A DNA stretch of 64,000 bases, taken from Pyrenula massariospora. Taxonomy: Eukaryota > Ascomycota > Eurotiomycetes > Pyrenulales > Pyrenulaceae. The stretch lies in NCBI GenBank assembly GCA_021030905.1, contig JAGFMI010000001.1:1984001-2048000 (forward strand), written 5' to 3'. The notes under the pieces are model-generated. The model was given only the letters and a program-made list of their open reading frames with translations. It ran no database searches and was not told the DNA's origin. Shown piece after piece: positions 23,120 to 35,405 of the stretch (the first letter of the stretch is position 1; each line of letters begins with the position of its first letter). The translations under genes and the position numbers were made by a program.

Positions 23120-26100
23120 ATGAACCAGAATGGCCAAGACTGGAGCGTTGGATCTGTGTCCAGCTCCCAAATCATTGATCTTGAAGATGAAACCGAGTCA
23201 CTGCTGAACCAATTTCTGGGTTCCTCTTCGAACGCAAAGAACGGTGCTCAGGCACAGCGCTTGACGGATTCAACTCGCAGACCTTTGAGCCCGAATGACC
23301 GGCCAGCAAGGAACAGCAATGTACCTCAGCCAATCGTGAGAATCAAAAGATCGAATAAAGTCGCCTCAAAGGTATCTTCGAGGCCCGCGGCTAGCCCGAA
23401 AACAAAAACTTCAACGACGAGTGAGTCAGATCTAAATAAAACAAGAGATGCTCTACGAGCAAAGCTTCTAGAAATGGGAGTCTGGTTTGAAAACGTCGAT
23501 GAACTTATAAATTTTTGCGAGGCAGATGCATGCGAACCTGGAAATTTTTACAACGATCCTCACATGATGCTATCTTCTCCAGAAATGCCGCATCTTACGC
23601 TAGAAAAAGCTACAGACCTGTATCCTGGGATAGGGATTGTATCAGGCTGGTCCAAGCCTAATAGGAGCCATGGCCATGGATCTCGCTTTCAAAGACAGAT
23701 AAATCACCAGGAAACCAAGAAGAGAAAATCTAGTATTTTACGGCAGTCCTCAAAAGCATTCACGAGTAATCCGCAGCTGAAGGTCGGTTCTTGTCATTCT
23801 AAAAAGCTTGACTCTGAAAACGGGTCTCCATGCTCACATCAACTGGATCGACCAAATTTAACAAAGCCAGCTAATCAGCATCCTCGAGGCCTTATCGCAG
23901 TCCCCAAATCTAGTCAACATGGGCTTCCACTTAAAAGACGGTCGAGGGATCGGCAAGACTCTGGCAGTGGGTTCGCTAAGCAGAATGAGATATCTCATAG
24001 CGCCAAGCCTTCAGCACGATCTTCGTCACGCTCGTCGAATCTTTCTAATCACTCTCAATCTTTTCTATCACGTAACGATCTTAGGAGACGAACTGAGAGC
24101 CCGCGTCAGACCTCTGGTCCCATCTCTTCGCGATCGACTTTCCAGGCTCCTGTCCAACAAGACTTTGTACAAGGTGTCATTTCCCAATCACGAGCCCTGA
24201 CAATTAAGGAACGTTCGCCGCCTGTCAGTCCACAGGGAGGATCGATTCTGGCACTTCGTTGTGGCGAGAAAAACTGTTGGCAATTGAAAACTAAATCCGC
24301 GAGACAAAGGGTAGCTCATGACGTTCAGTCTAACCTTCGAAAATGGAAGAGTTGGACTGGCGCATCTCACGATGTCATTAACGTCGGTTGGTCCCCGGAT
24401 GGCACTCGCTATGCTGCAGGCTCAGCTGGTCTTGAAGATCGTCATACCATGCAATACAACAGACCTAATAATCTACTCTTTGGCAGCCTTGTTACGAGTT
24501 CAATGAGGTCCTTGCCTAATCATCGAAGACAGAGGCCGTGTCCAGAAAGTGTTGGTTCAGGACCAAATTCTTTACCCGAGACGTACAGGACATCTGATGA
24601 ATGGCTGTACACCACCGTCACTGCACTGGGATGGTCTCCTGGATCAGATCGCCTGTTTACAGCAAGCTACGACAAGACTGCTAAAGTCTGGGACGTGAGC
24701 ACAACCGCTGCGGAGCCAAAATGTATATCATCTCTCGAGCACGAAACCAAGGTGGAGGCTATGGCAGTCTCAAAGCATCCAAGATCTCTACTGGCCTCTT
24801 GTGCAAATCATGGTGAGAGGTCCCTCCGACTATATTCATTCAACGAAGATTACTCGGATAGCTCGTACAAGCCCCTTGTTTTGACAGATGAAGCCGAACG
24901 CGGTTTCTTTTCATACGCGCCTGGTCCGTTACAATTCGGCATCTCAAATGCGTCGATGAACTATCTTGTGGCCGGATTTGGCTCGGATGAAAAGCAGGAC
25001 TTGGCACCATCTGCACAAGGATATTTGGCCCTGTACAGGATTGCAGAAGGGATCGTTGTAAAAGAAAAGGTTCAACCGCACAAACAAAATATTTTCGATG
25101 TTGTTTGGTCCCATAACAGTACCTACTTTGCAACTGGTAACGCTGCACCTTTGCTAAAGAGAAAGAAGGGCAGAGTAAATTCCCATGTAAGGGTGTACGG
25201 CATTCATGAGCTCCCATCACGATTGATTGAGTACGATTGCCCGGCGTTAGATATTAACGAGGTGACTTTTTGCGACTACGATAGCAACTACGTCACCGCG
25301 AGCTGTACTGATGGGTCCACCTATGTTTGGGATTTCCGACGGTCGGATCAAATTTTGCATCGTCTGGCGCATGGAGAGCCTATGAGCGAGCTGTTGCACG
25401 ATCGACCACGAGAACTCTCAGATGTTGGTGTACGAGCAGCTCAATGGGGCAATCATACCCATGAGCTCTACACAGGCGCGAGCGATGGTATTCTCAAGCT
25501 TTGGGATATCAGGCGTTCTCCAGAAGATGCTTTTGTTAGAGATGTTGCGAAATTTAACGCGGAAATCATGAGCGCCAAATTCTCCCCGGATAAATCTAAC
25601 ATGATCATTGGGGATGGTCAAGGAAGCATACATCTTCTTTCTACTGCGCCTCTAGATGGAGCAGAAGATGTAGGAGAAATTCGTCTCGAAGAGGAACTAA
25701 GTCCAGCCAAGACGACCGACGAATCACAGGGCGACGAGGCCGCAGATGCGTGGACCATAGGACGTACAGCTGCACGAGAGCTTCTTTCCACAAAACAAAT
25801 TGCTCTGGATCCACGATATGGCGCCGGCAAAGGTCCAAATTACTGTGGACCTTATGCTAAGTGGGCACGGCCTAAATCCACCCAAGTACAAGATATATCG
25901 GCAACAAGTCTACTACCCGAAATTAAGGCTCTTCAACTGGACCAAACACGGTGGACAGCAAAGAGACCAAAGCGTGCCCCTATGGTACTCCCACAAGGTG
26001 CTATCGTGATTGACCTCGAAGACTCTGACGACGACGAAGCTGGTGGAATTGACCAGGACGTTACCAAAAAGAAAAGGGTCGATTCTTTAGCTGGTGATCG

Positions 26101-26281
26101 CACGTTACCCGCAACTGTGGTCGATTTGACTGACAGGGAAACGGGGGATTCGTCGGAACAGGAGTCTTATTGGGACAGTATGGATGGATTTGGGGATGCT
26201 AAAATGGATCACTGGGACGAAGATTATTGGTTTCCGCCTCAAGATTCATACTCGGCGAACATCGGTGAAGATGGCACATGA
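23120..26281 (+). CDS. Large WD40-repeat protein with SUMO-interaction-like motifs
   Basis: A single uninterrupted frame of 1053 residues. The first 400 or so are Ser/Arg/Lys-rich and look disordered. About seven WD40-type blades follow between residues 415 and 845; the clearest are VINVGWSPDGTRYAAGSA, GSDRLFTASYDKTAKVWDV, YVTASCTDGSTYVWDF and LYTGASDGILKLWDIRRS. The rest is an acidic tail. Short hydrophobic-acidic motifs like SUMO-interaction motifs occur at both ends: IIDLEDE (18-24), IVIDLEDSDDDE (about 960-971) and TVVDLTD (about 998-1004). A propeller with SIM-like tails suggests a nuclear scaffold, which is inference. I cannot name an ortholog. The absence of introns in so long a gene is unusual among its neighbours. 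Confidence 0.85.
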   Translation: MNQNGQDWSVGSVSSSQIIDLEDETESLLNQFLGSSSNAKNGAQAQRLTDSTRRPLSPNDRPARNSNVPQPIVRIKRSNKVASKVSSRPAASPKTKTSTTSESDLNKTRDALRAKLLEMGVWFENVDELINFCEADACEPGNFYNDPHMMLSSPEMPHLTLEKATDLYPGIGIVSGWSKPNRSHGHGSRFQRQINHQETKKRKSSILRQSSKAFTSNPQLKVGSCHSKKLDSENGSPCSHQLDRPNLTKPANQHPRGLIAVPKSSQHGLPLKRRSRDRQDSGSGFAKQNEISHSAKPSARSSSRSSNLSNHSQSFLSRNDLRRRTESPRQTSGPISSRSTFQAPVQQDFVQGVISQSRALTIKERSPPVSPQGGSILALRCGEKNCWQLKTKSARQRVAHDVQSNLRKWKSWTGASHDVINVGWSPDGTRYAAGSAGLEDRHTMQYNRPNNLLFGSLVTSSMRSLPNHRRQRPCPESVGSGPNSLPETYRTSDEWLYTTVTALGWSPGSDRLFTASYDKTAKVWDVSTTAAEPKCISSLEHETKVEAMAVSKHPRSLLASCANHGERSLRLYSFNEDYSDSSYKPLVLTDEAERGFFSYAPGPLQFGISNASMNYLVAGFGSDEKQDLAPSAQGYLALYRIAEGIVVKEKVQPHKQNIFDVVWSHNSTYFATGNAAPLLKRKKGRVNSHVRVYGIHELPSRLIEYDCPALDINEVTFCDYDSNYVTASCTDGSTYVWDFRRSDQILHRLAHGEPMSELLHDRPRELSDVGVRAAQWGNHTHELYTGASDGILKLWDIRRSPEDAFVRDVAKFNAEIMSAKFSPDKSNMIIGDGQGSIHLLSTAPLDGAEDVGEIRLEEELSPAKTTDESQGDEAADAWTIGRTAARELLSTKQIALDPRYGAGKGPNYCGPYAKWARPKSTQVQDISATSLLPEIKALQLDQTRWTAKRPKRAPMVLPQGAIVIDLEDSDDDEAGGIDQDVTKKKRVDSLAGDRTLPATVVDLTDRETGDSSEQESYWDSMDGFGDAKMDHWDEDYWFPPQDSYSANIGEDGT

Positions 26282-28380
26282 GCTTCGGTGCTATATGCGA
26301 CCTTTGGGATCTGAAGAATAGGCACTCCCTGCTCGTACACGGGTAGGATGGTATCAAACTTATAGAGTCAAAATAAAAATCAGATTTAACCCTTGTGCTT
26401 GAAATTGGACGGCCGTGAAAATGATATAGTAGGTAAGTAAAAGGGGTTGTGGCAGTATAACTAACGCCTACTTACGCTCACCCGCGTAATGCAGTTTGCA
26501 GAGTCATTAGGATTATAAGTAGGGATATTAAGAATTAGTGTGGTTGACTCGACACTGTACCTCGTGGCTGTGTTTACATGAACTCGAGTGAAGACTTAGT
26601 CGTTAACGGTTTGTTTGTTAGAAGCTGTCAACTTATTCTTTACCTGCTTTTATTGGCAAGGACGAGCGATATAATGCACACCTTCTCCATCCCAATGAAC
26701 TGCGGGGCATGAGGAGTGAGTTATTCCATGATGCGATGTAAAGTAGTTTGGACTAAGCAATCATGTATTCAATAACCCAATCTTATTACCTTGTTATAGC
26801 TCCGGTACATGTTTGAGTATATGCCAAGCTACAACGATAAAACCCTGCTACATTCTCTACCCGTCGCTCTAGCCGTATCTACGCTGTAAGGAGCTGATCA
26901 CATCGTCGTACTCCACTCCACCTTCTTTCAAGTTGGGGTCCGCATCAAGTTGCATGATGGACCGTGAGAGTTATCATCTCTCTAGACCTTGTTGTCAGTA
27001 AATCCGCCTAGTCGTCCGTAGTCTTAACGATCAATTGGAAGCGACTCCCTAAAACTGAAAGCATGTGACTTCTGGCGATAGACTTATCAACCGAGAAGAG
27101 ATGATTTGGTTGTCGTATCCCTGGCGAGTGTTGCCTAGTTCAACGCGTATCTCATCGTTAGCTGCGCTAAACAGACAGAAAGGACTAGGCACCGTCAAGT
27201 GATATTTTCACAGCAGGCCGACACTGTGGGGCTGAAACATCCACCTTGCGCGGCCTTCTTAAACATCTTTCCAGGTCGCTGCACTGACGGCAGCAGCGAC
27301 AAAGGCCCTCTTTGTAGTATCTGTAGGAACCTCGCTTTGTGGTAAGGCTAGCGTCCACGGTGAGAGGGAGAGCTGCAGTAGGGAGCTTTGTGATACTTGT
27401 GGTGCCAGCGGGAAGGAGGGGTAAGAGGGACGGTGGTTTATAGAAAATATTTAAACGGTAATGTTTACATATAAAATGACAAAGGACAAGAAGACTACTT
27501 TTTCAATTTCATGGAGAAAAGATAAGAGGGAAGAGCGAGGCTAAACGGACCCCTTATGTTCCATAACGGTAATAAGGAGCGCTTAAGAATGAGAGCAGTT
27601 TTGCTGTTCAACGTTGTCCAGCTAATCGGGTATCTATATCGATAGAATTGCCTCTTGGGTTGACTGACAATACGAATGTAAACAAATGGGGCGAGCTGGA
27701 AAGGCTTCATAATTGACGATTTCAATTACATCACTCTTGACATTCCCGTCAGATTGACTCGTAGGACATGCCCATCATTCACGTATTAAGATGAAGCATA
27801 CAAGCTCATACCTGCATATTGCTGTCGCGGACTAATTTGTTACTGCCATTTCAGATTCCTGTATGGAATCTGTGATTTTGCGCTTGATTGTAGAAGTCAG
27901 AAGCAGTCACAAAAGAATGATGGCATGACCAAAGACGGCAAAATGCAAGCCTAGACTTTCACAGCCTGTATGACCAACTCCCTTACGTATTTTTAAGGGT
28001 AGCACAACACTTGAGCTAGGTCCTAGCGAACAAGAGGGAGGGAGTAGATCAAGTTCGTGAGTCGGTATTTGACCCATCCGGGTCAGCCACAACATTTGTC
28101 ATGCTATCACGTCTAACCGGATCGGGTATCACATAGTGTGGCTTGACAACTTTACCCAGCCTCAGCTGATGACGCGTGGGCTTGGCCCGCGTCCAATCCT
28201 GGAGCCCCGCCGGCAGGAACCAGACGAGTTCTATCGGTCAACCTGCCGCGCCTACGCAATCACATCTTACGCTTTACATACATGCCAGTCTTTTGTCCAT
28301 GAATCTTACTCTTAAATTGACCTCTGCCTCGACATCTCAAATTCACCTCACTCGATATCACTGCAGACATTACCAGTTGC
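26282..28380. other. Gene-poor region of 2.1 kb
   Basis: No coding frame over 80 codons with any plausible family features on either strand, no tandem repeat and no terminal inverted repeat that I could see. It could hold long regulatory sequence for the WW gene, a noncoding RNA or decayed sequence; none can be shown from sequence alone. Confidence 0.5.
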
Positions 28381-29394
28381 ATGTCTGACTATCTACCTCC
28401 GACGGGGCCACCCCCGCCAAAGGTCCCACCCGGGTGGAAAGCGCAGTACAATGACCAGTATAAAGAATGGTTTGTCTCTCTACCCTTATCCATCCACAAC
28501 GACGTTTGTACTCTCAGCAGTACAGTCGCTATTCTATGAACCTGCTCTAATACCATCCAACTTTCAACCCACAGGTTCTACGTAAACCTCCACACCAAGA
28601 AATCCCAATGGGACCGCCCAACCTCCCCGGCCCGCGAGGACGACTCCGGCGCACCTCCTAGCGCCCCTCCACCCGGCTACACCCCGGGCTCAGAAGCCGG
28701 CCAACACGCCGGCCACGGCGACACCAAAGCCCAGCACTTCGAGTCCAACAACCCCTACAACACCGGCCCCGGCGGGCAGTCCGCCTCCACCGACTCGGAC
28801 GCCGCCCTCGCCGCGCGCCTGCAGGCCGAAGAAGACGCGCGCGCCCGCGGCAGCCCCGGCAGCGGTGCAGCGGCGGGGTATTACAGCCAATCACCCGGCC
28901 CTGGCCAGCAGGGCGGCCCAGGAGGATACGGATCGCAGGAGCTCCCGCCGCGGCCGGGCGAACGGGGGGACGGGAAGAAGGGGTTTCTGGGCAAGTTGCT
29001 GGGGAAGAAGCCGCACGGTGGGGGGCAGCAGTCGCCGGGGCCGTATTATGGGGGCCCGCAGCAGGGGCAGCAGCCGTACTATGGCGGACAGCAGCCGCAG
29101 GGGTATTATGGTGGGGGGCCGCCCGGGGGTGGGTATGGACCCGGGCCTGGGTATGGGCCGGGACCGGGGTATGGGCAGCCGCCGCCTAGGAGGCAGGGCG
29201 GAGGGCTGGGAGCGGGGGGTGCTGCGGCGTTGGGGGTGGGTGGTGGGTTGCTTGGGGGTGCGTTGTTGGCGGAGTCGTTTGATGGTGGGGATGGAGGCGA
29301 TGGTGGAGGGGATTATGGTGGTGGTGACGATGGTGGTGGTGGTGACTTTGGCGGAGATGGCGGTGGCGATTTTGGAGGAGGAGGGGATTTCTAG
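28381..29394 (+). CDS. WW-domain, Gly/Pro/Tyr-rich protein
   Basis: Exons 28381-28469 and 28575-29394 (105-nt intron) give 302 residues. A WW domain sits at about residues 17-47: PPGWKAQYND, then EWFYVNLHTKKSQWDRP, with both Trp and the closing Pro. The splice junction falls inside the EW codon pair, so neither exon alone shows the domain. A Gly/Gln/Tyr/Pro-rich region follows with PYYGG- and GYGPGP-type repeats and a basic patch (KKGFLGKLLGKK). A small hydrophobic Gly/Ala/Leu segment (GGAAALGVGGGLLGGALL) leads into a tail of GGDFGG-type repeats. WW domains bind Pro-rich ligands; this architecture is common in fungal proteins of unknown role. Codons are extremely G/C-rich in the second exon. 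Confidence 0.9.
29232..29258 (+). other. Potential G-quadruplex motif within the WW gene
   Basis: Four runs of at least three G on the coding strand, of lengths 5, 3, 3 and 5, are separated by loops of 1, 4 and 6 bases. This meets the usual intramolecular quadruplex pattern. It lies in the Gly-rich part of the exon, so codon content alone may explain it. Confidence 0.7.
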
Positions 29395-29880
29395 AGAAGG
29401 ATGGGTCGTGTCAAGCACGGAGTGACTGACCTCGTTGACGAGGTCGCAGCAGGCTAGATGGGCTAGAGCGGATGCTAGCGAGGTTACGGTTTCTCTTAGG
29501 GATCAAAAATCCATTCCCAAATTTTCTCAGAACCTCCAGGACACGGCTTACGAGAATTTTAAAGCTACGAGATCATGACGCATCCTATCTGGAGTCGAGA
29601 CAAACTTTGATTCTTGATATTAGCGTCACAATTTCTCTATGATCATCTATCTGCATAAGCATTCAGGGTATCAAGTCGTCCAGGAGTCCTTGGCTCCGAT
29701 TGCAAAACTCCGCTGGAATGCATGGCAATTTTCCACCGCATCATCTTTAGGTACATAACTGGGAGCCTTTTATCACGCGGATCGCCTTATACCACGCAAA
29801 GGATAATGAAGTAGGGATGTAAGTATGAGTGAGCTCTTAGCGATGCTTTTGCCTCACCTTTCTCAACATACCTCGTACCC
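29395..29880. other. Convergent intergenic region
   Basis: 486 bases between the stop codons of the WW gene and RPC2; no structure recognised. Confidence 0.5.
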
Positions 29881-32800
29881 TCACAGCCCCTTCAAATCCC
29901 TCTCTGCTGGGAACTGCTCACCGAGTATCAACCTCGTCTTGATGTTCATACTGAACAGCTCCTGCACGAGTAGCTTGGCGGCATACGGCATAGTCATCCT
30001 CACGACTCCCTTGCTACTCCCACACCGCTGACACCAGCCACCGTACCCCATGAATCCACACACCTCGCACACATCAACCTCATGCTTATCGCTGCTGACC
30101 ATCAAACGCTCGAGGAGCAGCTGGCTCGCGCCATACGCAACCAGACAGTCCCGCTCCATTTCCCCGAGCCGGAGGCCGCCGTCCCGGGACCGGCCCTCGG
30201 TGGGCTGGCGGGTGAGCAGAGCTCGGGGTCCGGTCGCTCGGGCATGCATCTTGTCCGCGACCATGTGCTTCAGCTTCTGGTAGTAGATCGGACCGGCGAA
30301 GACGTATGCGGGCACAGGCTCACCCGTGATGCCAGAGGTCATGTAATCCTTGCCGTCGTAGGAGAAGCCATTCGCAACGAGAGCGCGGGACATGTCTTCC
30401 AGCGGACTTCCGCCAAAGGCGGTTCCGTACTCGAATTTGCCTGCGAGGACGCCAGCCTTGCCAGCGACGAGCTCGAGCATCTTTCCAACGGTCATGCGGG
30501 AGGGGAAACCATGCGGGTTCATGATGATGTCGGGGACAATGCCCTGGTCTGTGAAGGGCATGTCTGCCTGCTCGGCGATAATGCCACAGACACCTTTTTG
30601 GCCATGGCGAGAAGAGAACTTATCGCCCACTTCTGGTGTACGTGTCTGCCGGACTTGGACCTTGATCAGCGTATTGCCGCTCTCAGTTTCGGTGACCATG
30701 ACCTTGTCGACATAGCCAGGGTCAGCAAGGCGATAGGCAACTGGCTGTGGAAGGTAGTTGGTACTGCGACCATTGTCAGAGCCCGTAAGCCCAGTGAAAG
30801 ATGCATTCTCAGGGACAGCCTTGTTGATTAGGATGTCGCCGTGGTGGATTCTTTCGCCTACTTGTGGAAGACCTTCAGAATCAAGGATTGCATGTTTCTT
30901 GTTCTCCACCGCTGGCTTATTGACAATATCCCGGGATCCATTGGGGTAGTGCTTGAGCTGTGCCATGTATTTACGAAATACTTGACATTGGCCGAGGCCA
31001 CGATCGACAGAGGCTTTGTTTAACACCAATGCGTCTTCTATATCGTAGCCGGAGTAACTCATCACAGCAACTACAGCGTTTTGTCCAGCAGGCAGCTTGT
31101 CGTATTTCACCAGCTCGATCGTCCTGGTCTTGACGAGCGGTTTCTGGGGATATACCATGGTATACAAAAGGGAGTCGAATCTCAAAAATTGGTTCGAGGC
31201 AACGGCACCAATGGCTTGCTTACCCATAGCACATTGATAGGTATTTCGGGGTGACTGATTGTGGTGGGGATACGGTATGAGTCCAGCGACAACACCTAAT
31301 ATGGTAAAAGGCTCAATCTCGAGATGGGTGGTGGAGGCATTGATATCACTCTCATACATGGCTATGTTGGCGTCGTTTTCTTCATTGACGTCTAGGTATT
31401 CCACGAAGCCTCTTGCAAGAAAGTCATCAAAGTCCATTGTCCCCTGTCGAAGAGATTTGAGATATCTCACGTTCACCTTTGGCTGGGCATTCTGGACGAT
31501 AATCAATGGTCTGCACACCCGGCCCTCATCGGTCGCAATATAAACCGCATTGTGATGATGGTTGATGAAGATGCTGACGAATTCTGAAACTCGACCAGAT
31601 CGTCTAAGTCGGCGGAAGGCATCTAGAAATTGTTTCGGGTGGCGAGTGATACCCATCGGTGTTCCATTCATGCAAATAACATAGGTACCCGCTGAATACA
31701 ACTGTGATCCACTGATGGTCAAAACATCTTCAGCTCCTAGCATGAAGACTATCTTTTTGACCCGCTCTTCATCATCATCAGTGGTGATGTGCGTGAACAG
31801 AGCAAGGTTTTTTACAAGACCACACGCTTCTCCTTCAGGAGTATCGGCAGGACACATCATTCCAAATGAGGAAGGCTGCAATGCTCTCGGACCGCTGACT
31901 TTCCTTGTCTTTTCGAACTGACTTGTCACTCTTGTCATCATCCCCAACGCTGCAATATAGCTAAGACGACTGACCAGGTGAGTCACACCAGCACGTTCCA
32001 TCCGAAATCGTTTCAGACTCCAATTGCCGGTGGAAAGAGCCCTGTTCATACCAGAAGTTATAGCTCCGCCATGAGTCTGAATGACTTGATACGCGTCGAA
32101 TACGGTCGCTTTCACCTGTTTTCGCAAAATCTTATCTACGTTCGACTTGATATGGGCATTGAACTGTTTGAAAAGATCTTCGAAAAGGAGAGCCAACAAT
32201 TGACCAGCCAGCTCAAGCCGTTTGTTGCCCACATAGTCACGATCATCAACGAGAGATGAGTCGTGTTTGGCCATTAGAACTCGTCGAGCCATATAAGCTA
32301 TATAAAGGGCTTTTGGTCGAAAATTGAGATTTTCAATCGGAACATGGGCAATGATTATATTCGCGATGGCTTCAAGAGCTTCTTGCACGTGGGTCCGCCG
32401 CTGACCAAAACCTGGCTGTTTTCTCGTGATCTTGATTCGCACACCGATGTAGTCCAAAGCTTGCTGCTGGGTGTAGATACCGAGTCTTGTACTTTCTTCA
32501 TAATTTATTGTGAAGTCTTCCTGGTAAGTGCTATCATTTCCAGCAATCATAAGCATCATTTCTAAATCTGAGCCAACGCCCATTGCTTTCAGCATGACTG
32601 TGATAGGGATGTCTTCGTTTAGGATATTGTGTCTGACAAACATTTTGTCTCGCTTGAGGAGAACGTAGCTCTTAGATTTTCTTTCATGCGTCGAACTAGT
32701 GACTGATGCTGATATAATGTCCTTTCGCGCATCGGCTTCAACGATCACACGATTCTTGCTGAGCTGCTCCTGGATCAGGATAACCTTTTCTGTTCCTCCT

Positions 32801-33568
32801 ACAATAAAGTATCCACCGGGATCGAGCGGACATTCCTGCATGGCGCTGAGCTCGGCTTCCGACTTGTTCGTCAGCACGCACTTTGAGCTTCGAAGCATGA
32901 TGGGCATCCGGCCGATGGCACAATTCCGCCGTCTTATGACCTTGTCGCCTCTCACGTATTGAATTGTGACCAATATTGGAGCAGCATAAGTCATGTCACG
33001 TAAACGACATTCGTGAGGTGTGACGTCCGAAGGCTCTGCAACCTCATCTTGATCCTGAATCTCATCCATTCTGTTTGGGAACCCAACGCGTATATCGGTA
33101 TACTTAAGGTGGAAAAGGCTGTCGACTTCGCTCAAGATAAGATTGTTGGCTTCCATAATCTTCTTCAATTGCACGTCAATGAAGTAGTCGTAGGAGTTGA
33201 TGTGCTGTTTTGTCAACCCTTTACACTTAAGGAAGGCTGGGAGGAGGTTCCATTTGTCCCGCGCGGTATTAATTGGGTCTGTCATCGCCTTGTCGTAATA
33301 GAAGGGCTCAAGCAGGGCATTGAAGTCATCCTTTCTTTTCCTCTCCCGCTTTGGTTGTCGCCTGCTCGGGCGGTCCGAATTTGTTACCGCATTCTCGAGA
33401 ACTTTTGAGGATTGGCGGACGTCAGACTGGGCCAGCTTTGGCGTTACATGTTCCTGCAGCTCAGTTAGCATGAGGACGTAGGGTATTGACAGGAGCTCCA
33501 ACTTGGCTTGTCTTCTCCGGAATCTGGGGAGCATCTACAGGCCCACCTGCTCTCTTTCTAGGCGGCAT
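29881..33568 (-). CDS. RET1: RNA polymerase III second-largest subunit RPC2
   Basis: The second-largest, catalytic-cleft subunit of RNA polymerase III (Ret1/Rpc128 in yeast). The main exon covers at least 33440-29881. Family signatures include SSFGMMCPADTPEGEACG, SGYDIEDALVLNKAS, GDKFSSRHGQKGVCG and a C-terminal zinc site, CEVCGFMGYGGWCQRCGS. The uninterrupted frame opens with an ATG at 33534, but its first 30 or so residues do not look conserved. An ATG at 33568 in another frame encodes MPPRKRAGGP, a more plausible start. A branch-site-like GCTAAC followed by TGAGCTGCAG supports an acceptor ending near 33444, just before EHVTPKLAQ. A donor GTAGAT after GGP would give an intron of about 84 nt; a later GTCAAT donor would give only 37. 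I therefore place the start at 33568 with one 5' intron, donor uncertain. Total about 1,195-1,215 residues. Confidence 0.95.
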
Positions 33569-34089
33569 CGTATCCAAGATATGACAGAGCAATTTCGAGA
33601 GCAACAAGGAAGACAATTCTTCTCATCAGGTCGTCAGGCATTTCAGAAGAAATTAAACGCTCTCAATACTTCTCGAAATTTGTCTAGGACCATTGCAGAG
33701 ATGGTGGGGCAATGGTTTGTGAGTCTTTGCGAGGTTTGCTGCAAAGAAATTCTGCCAGTGCCGATCGTAGGCGGTGAAGATTTAAGCTTGATCGAAGCGT
33801 CTAGCCGAAAATCTACAAGAGCTAGGGTCTGCCAAGCCGGCAATTGCACCTGACGAGCTTAATCTTGATGCATCAAGCCATCATCCGGGTCCCGACCTTG
33901 CTCCACTCGGCCAAGTCGTCTGTAAATGGTCTCTGTTGTACTCTCCTATGTGCCATATCGGTTCCGCGTGTCGAATTATTTTTTGTCCATATGCGAGACC
34001 AACTCCTCCCTTGATCTCCTGTCAATTTCTCAGGGTAAAAGTAGTCTTCGGAAAAATCGTTTCATCCGTCAGTGAAACGCGGTCCGGCC

Positions 34090-34095
34090 CCCCAC
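34090..34095 (-). promoter_or_regulatory. Candidate CreA/Cre1 carbon-repression site
   Basis: CCCCAC on the plus strand reads GTGGGG on the minus strand, matching the CreA consensus SYGGRG. It is about 240 bases upstream of the xylanase ATG and embedded in a longer C-rich run. A six-base motif alone is weak evidence; position upstream of a hemicellulase gene adds weight. Confidence 0.4.
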
Positions 34096-34152
34096 CCGCA
34101 GACCTTCCCCGGGAAATTTGCTGCCACGACTCATAGTCTGATTGATGCCGAA

Positions 34153-34159
34153 TTTAGCC
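34153..34159 (-). promoter_or_regulatory. Candidate XlnR/Xyr1 xylanolytic activator site
   Basis: TTTAGCC on the plus strand is GGCTAAA on the minus strand, the core XlnR/Xyr1 binding motif of fungal xylanase promoters. It lies about 175 bases upstream of the GH11 start codon. Supported by motif and position only. Confidence 0.5.
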
Positions 34160-34235
34160 TAACAACGAGCAATCAGGTGAGAATCTTCCCTTCGTCCTGA
34201 GATTGGCTCCCAAAAAAGGATCCCAAGATATGGCA

Positions 34236-34240
34236 TATAA
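34236..34240 (+). promoter_or_regulatory. TATA element of the GH11 xylanase gene
   Basis: TATAA in the context CATATAAG, 93 bases before the xylanase ATG, a normal distance for strongly induced fungal secreted-enzyme genes. Confidence 0.5.
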
Positions 34241-34290
34241 GAAACGAACTTGGACCCTTGGGCTGCCAAGGGAAGGACAAAGGTAGGTGA

Positions 34291-35405
<1,115 letters not shown>

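Noticed and set aside
28658-29425. Several Gly/Arg-rich frames on both strands over the WW gene
   Set aside because: All are by-products of the extreme GC content; only the spliced WW frame shows a domain.
30082-30831. 250-codon open frame antisense to RPC2
   Set aside because: It lies wholly inside the conserved RPC2 exon on the other strand; composition is explained by the codon use of RPC2.
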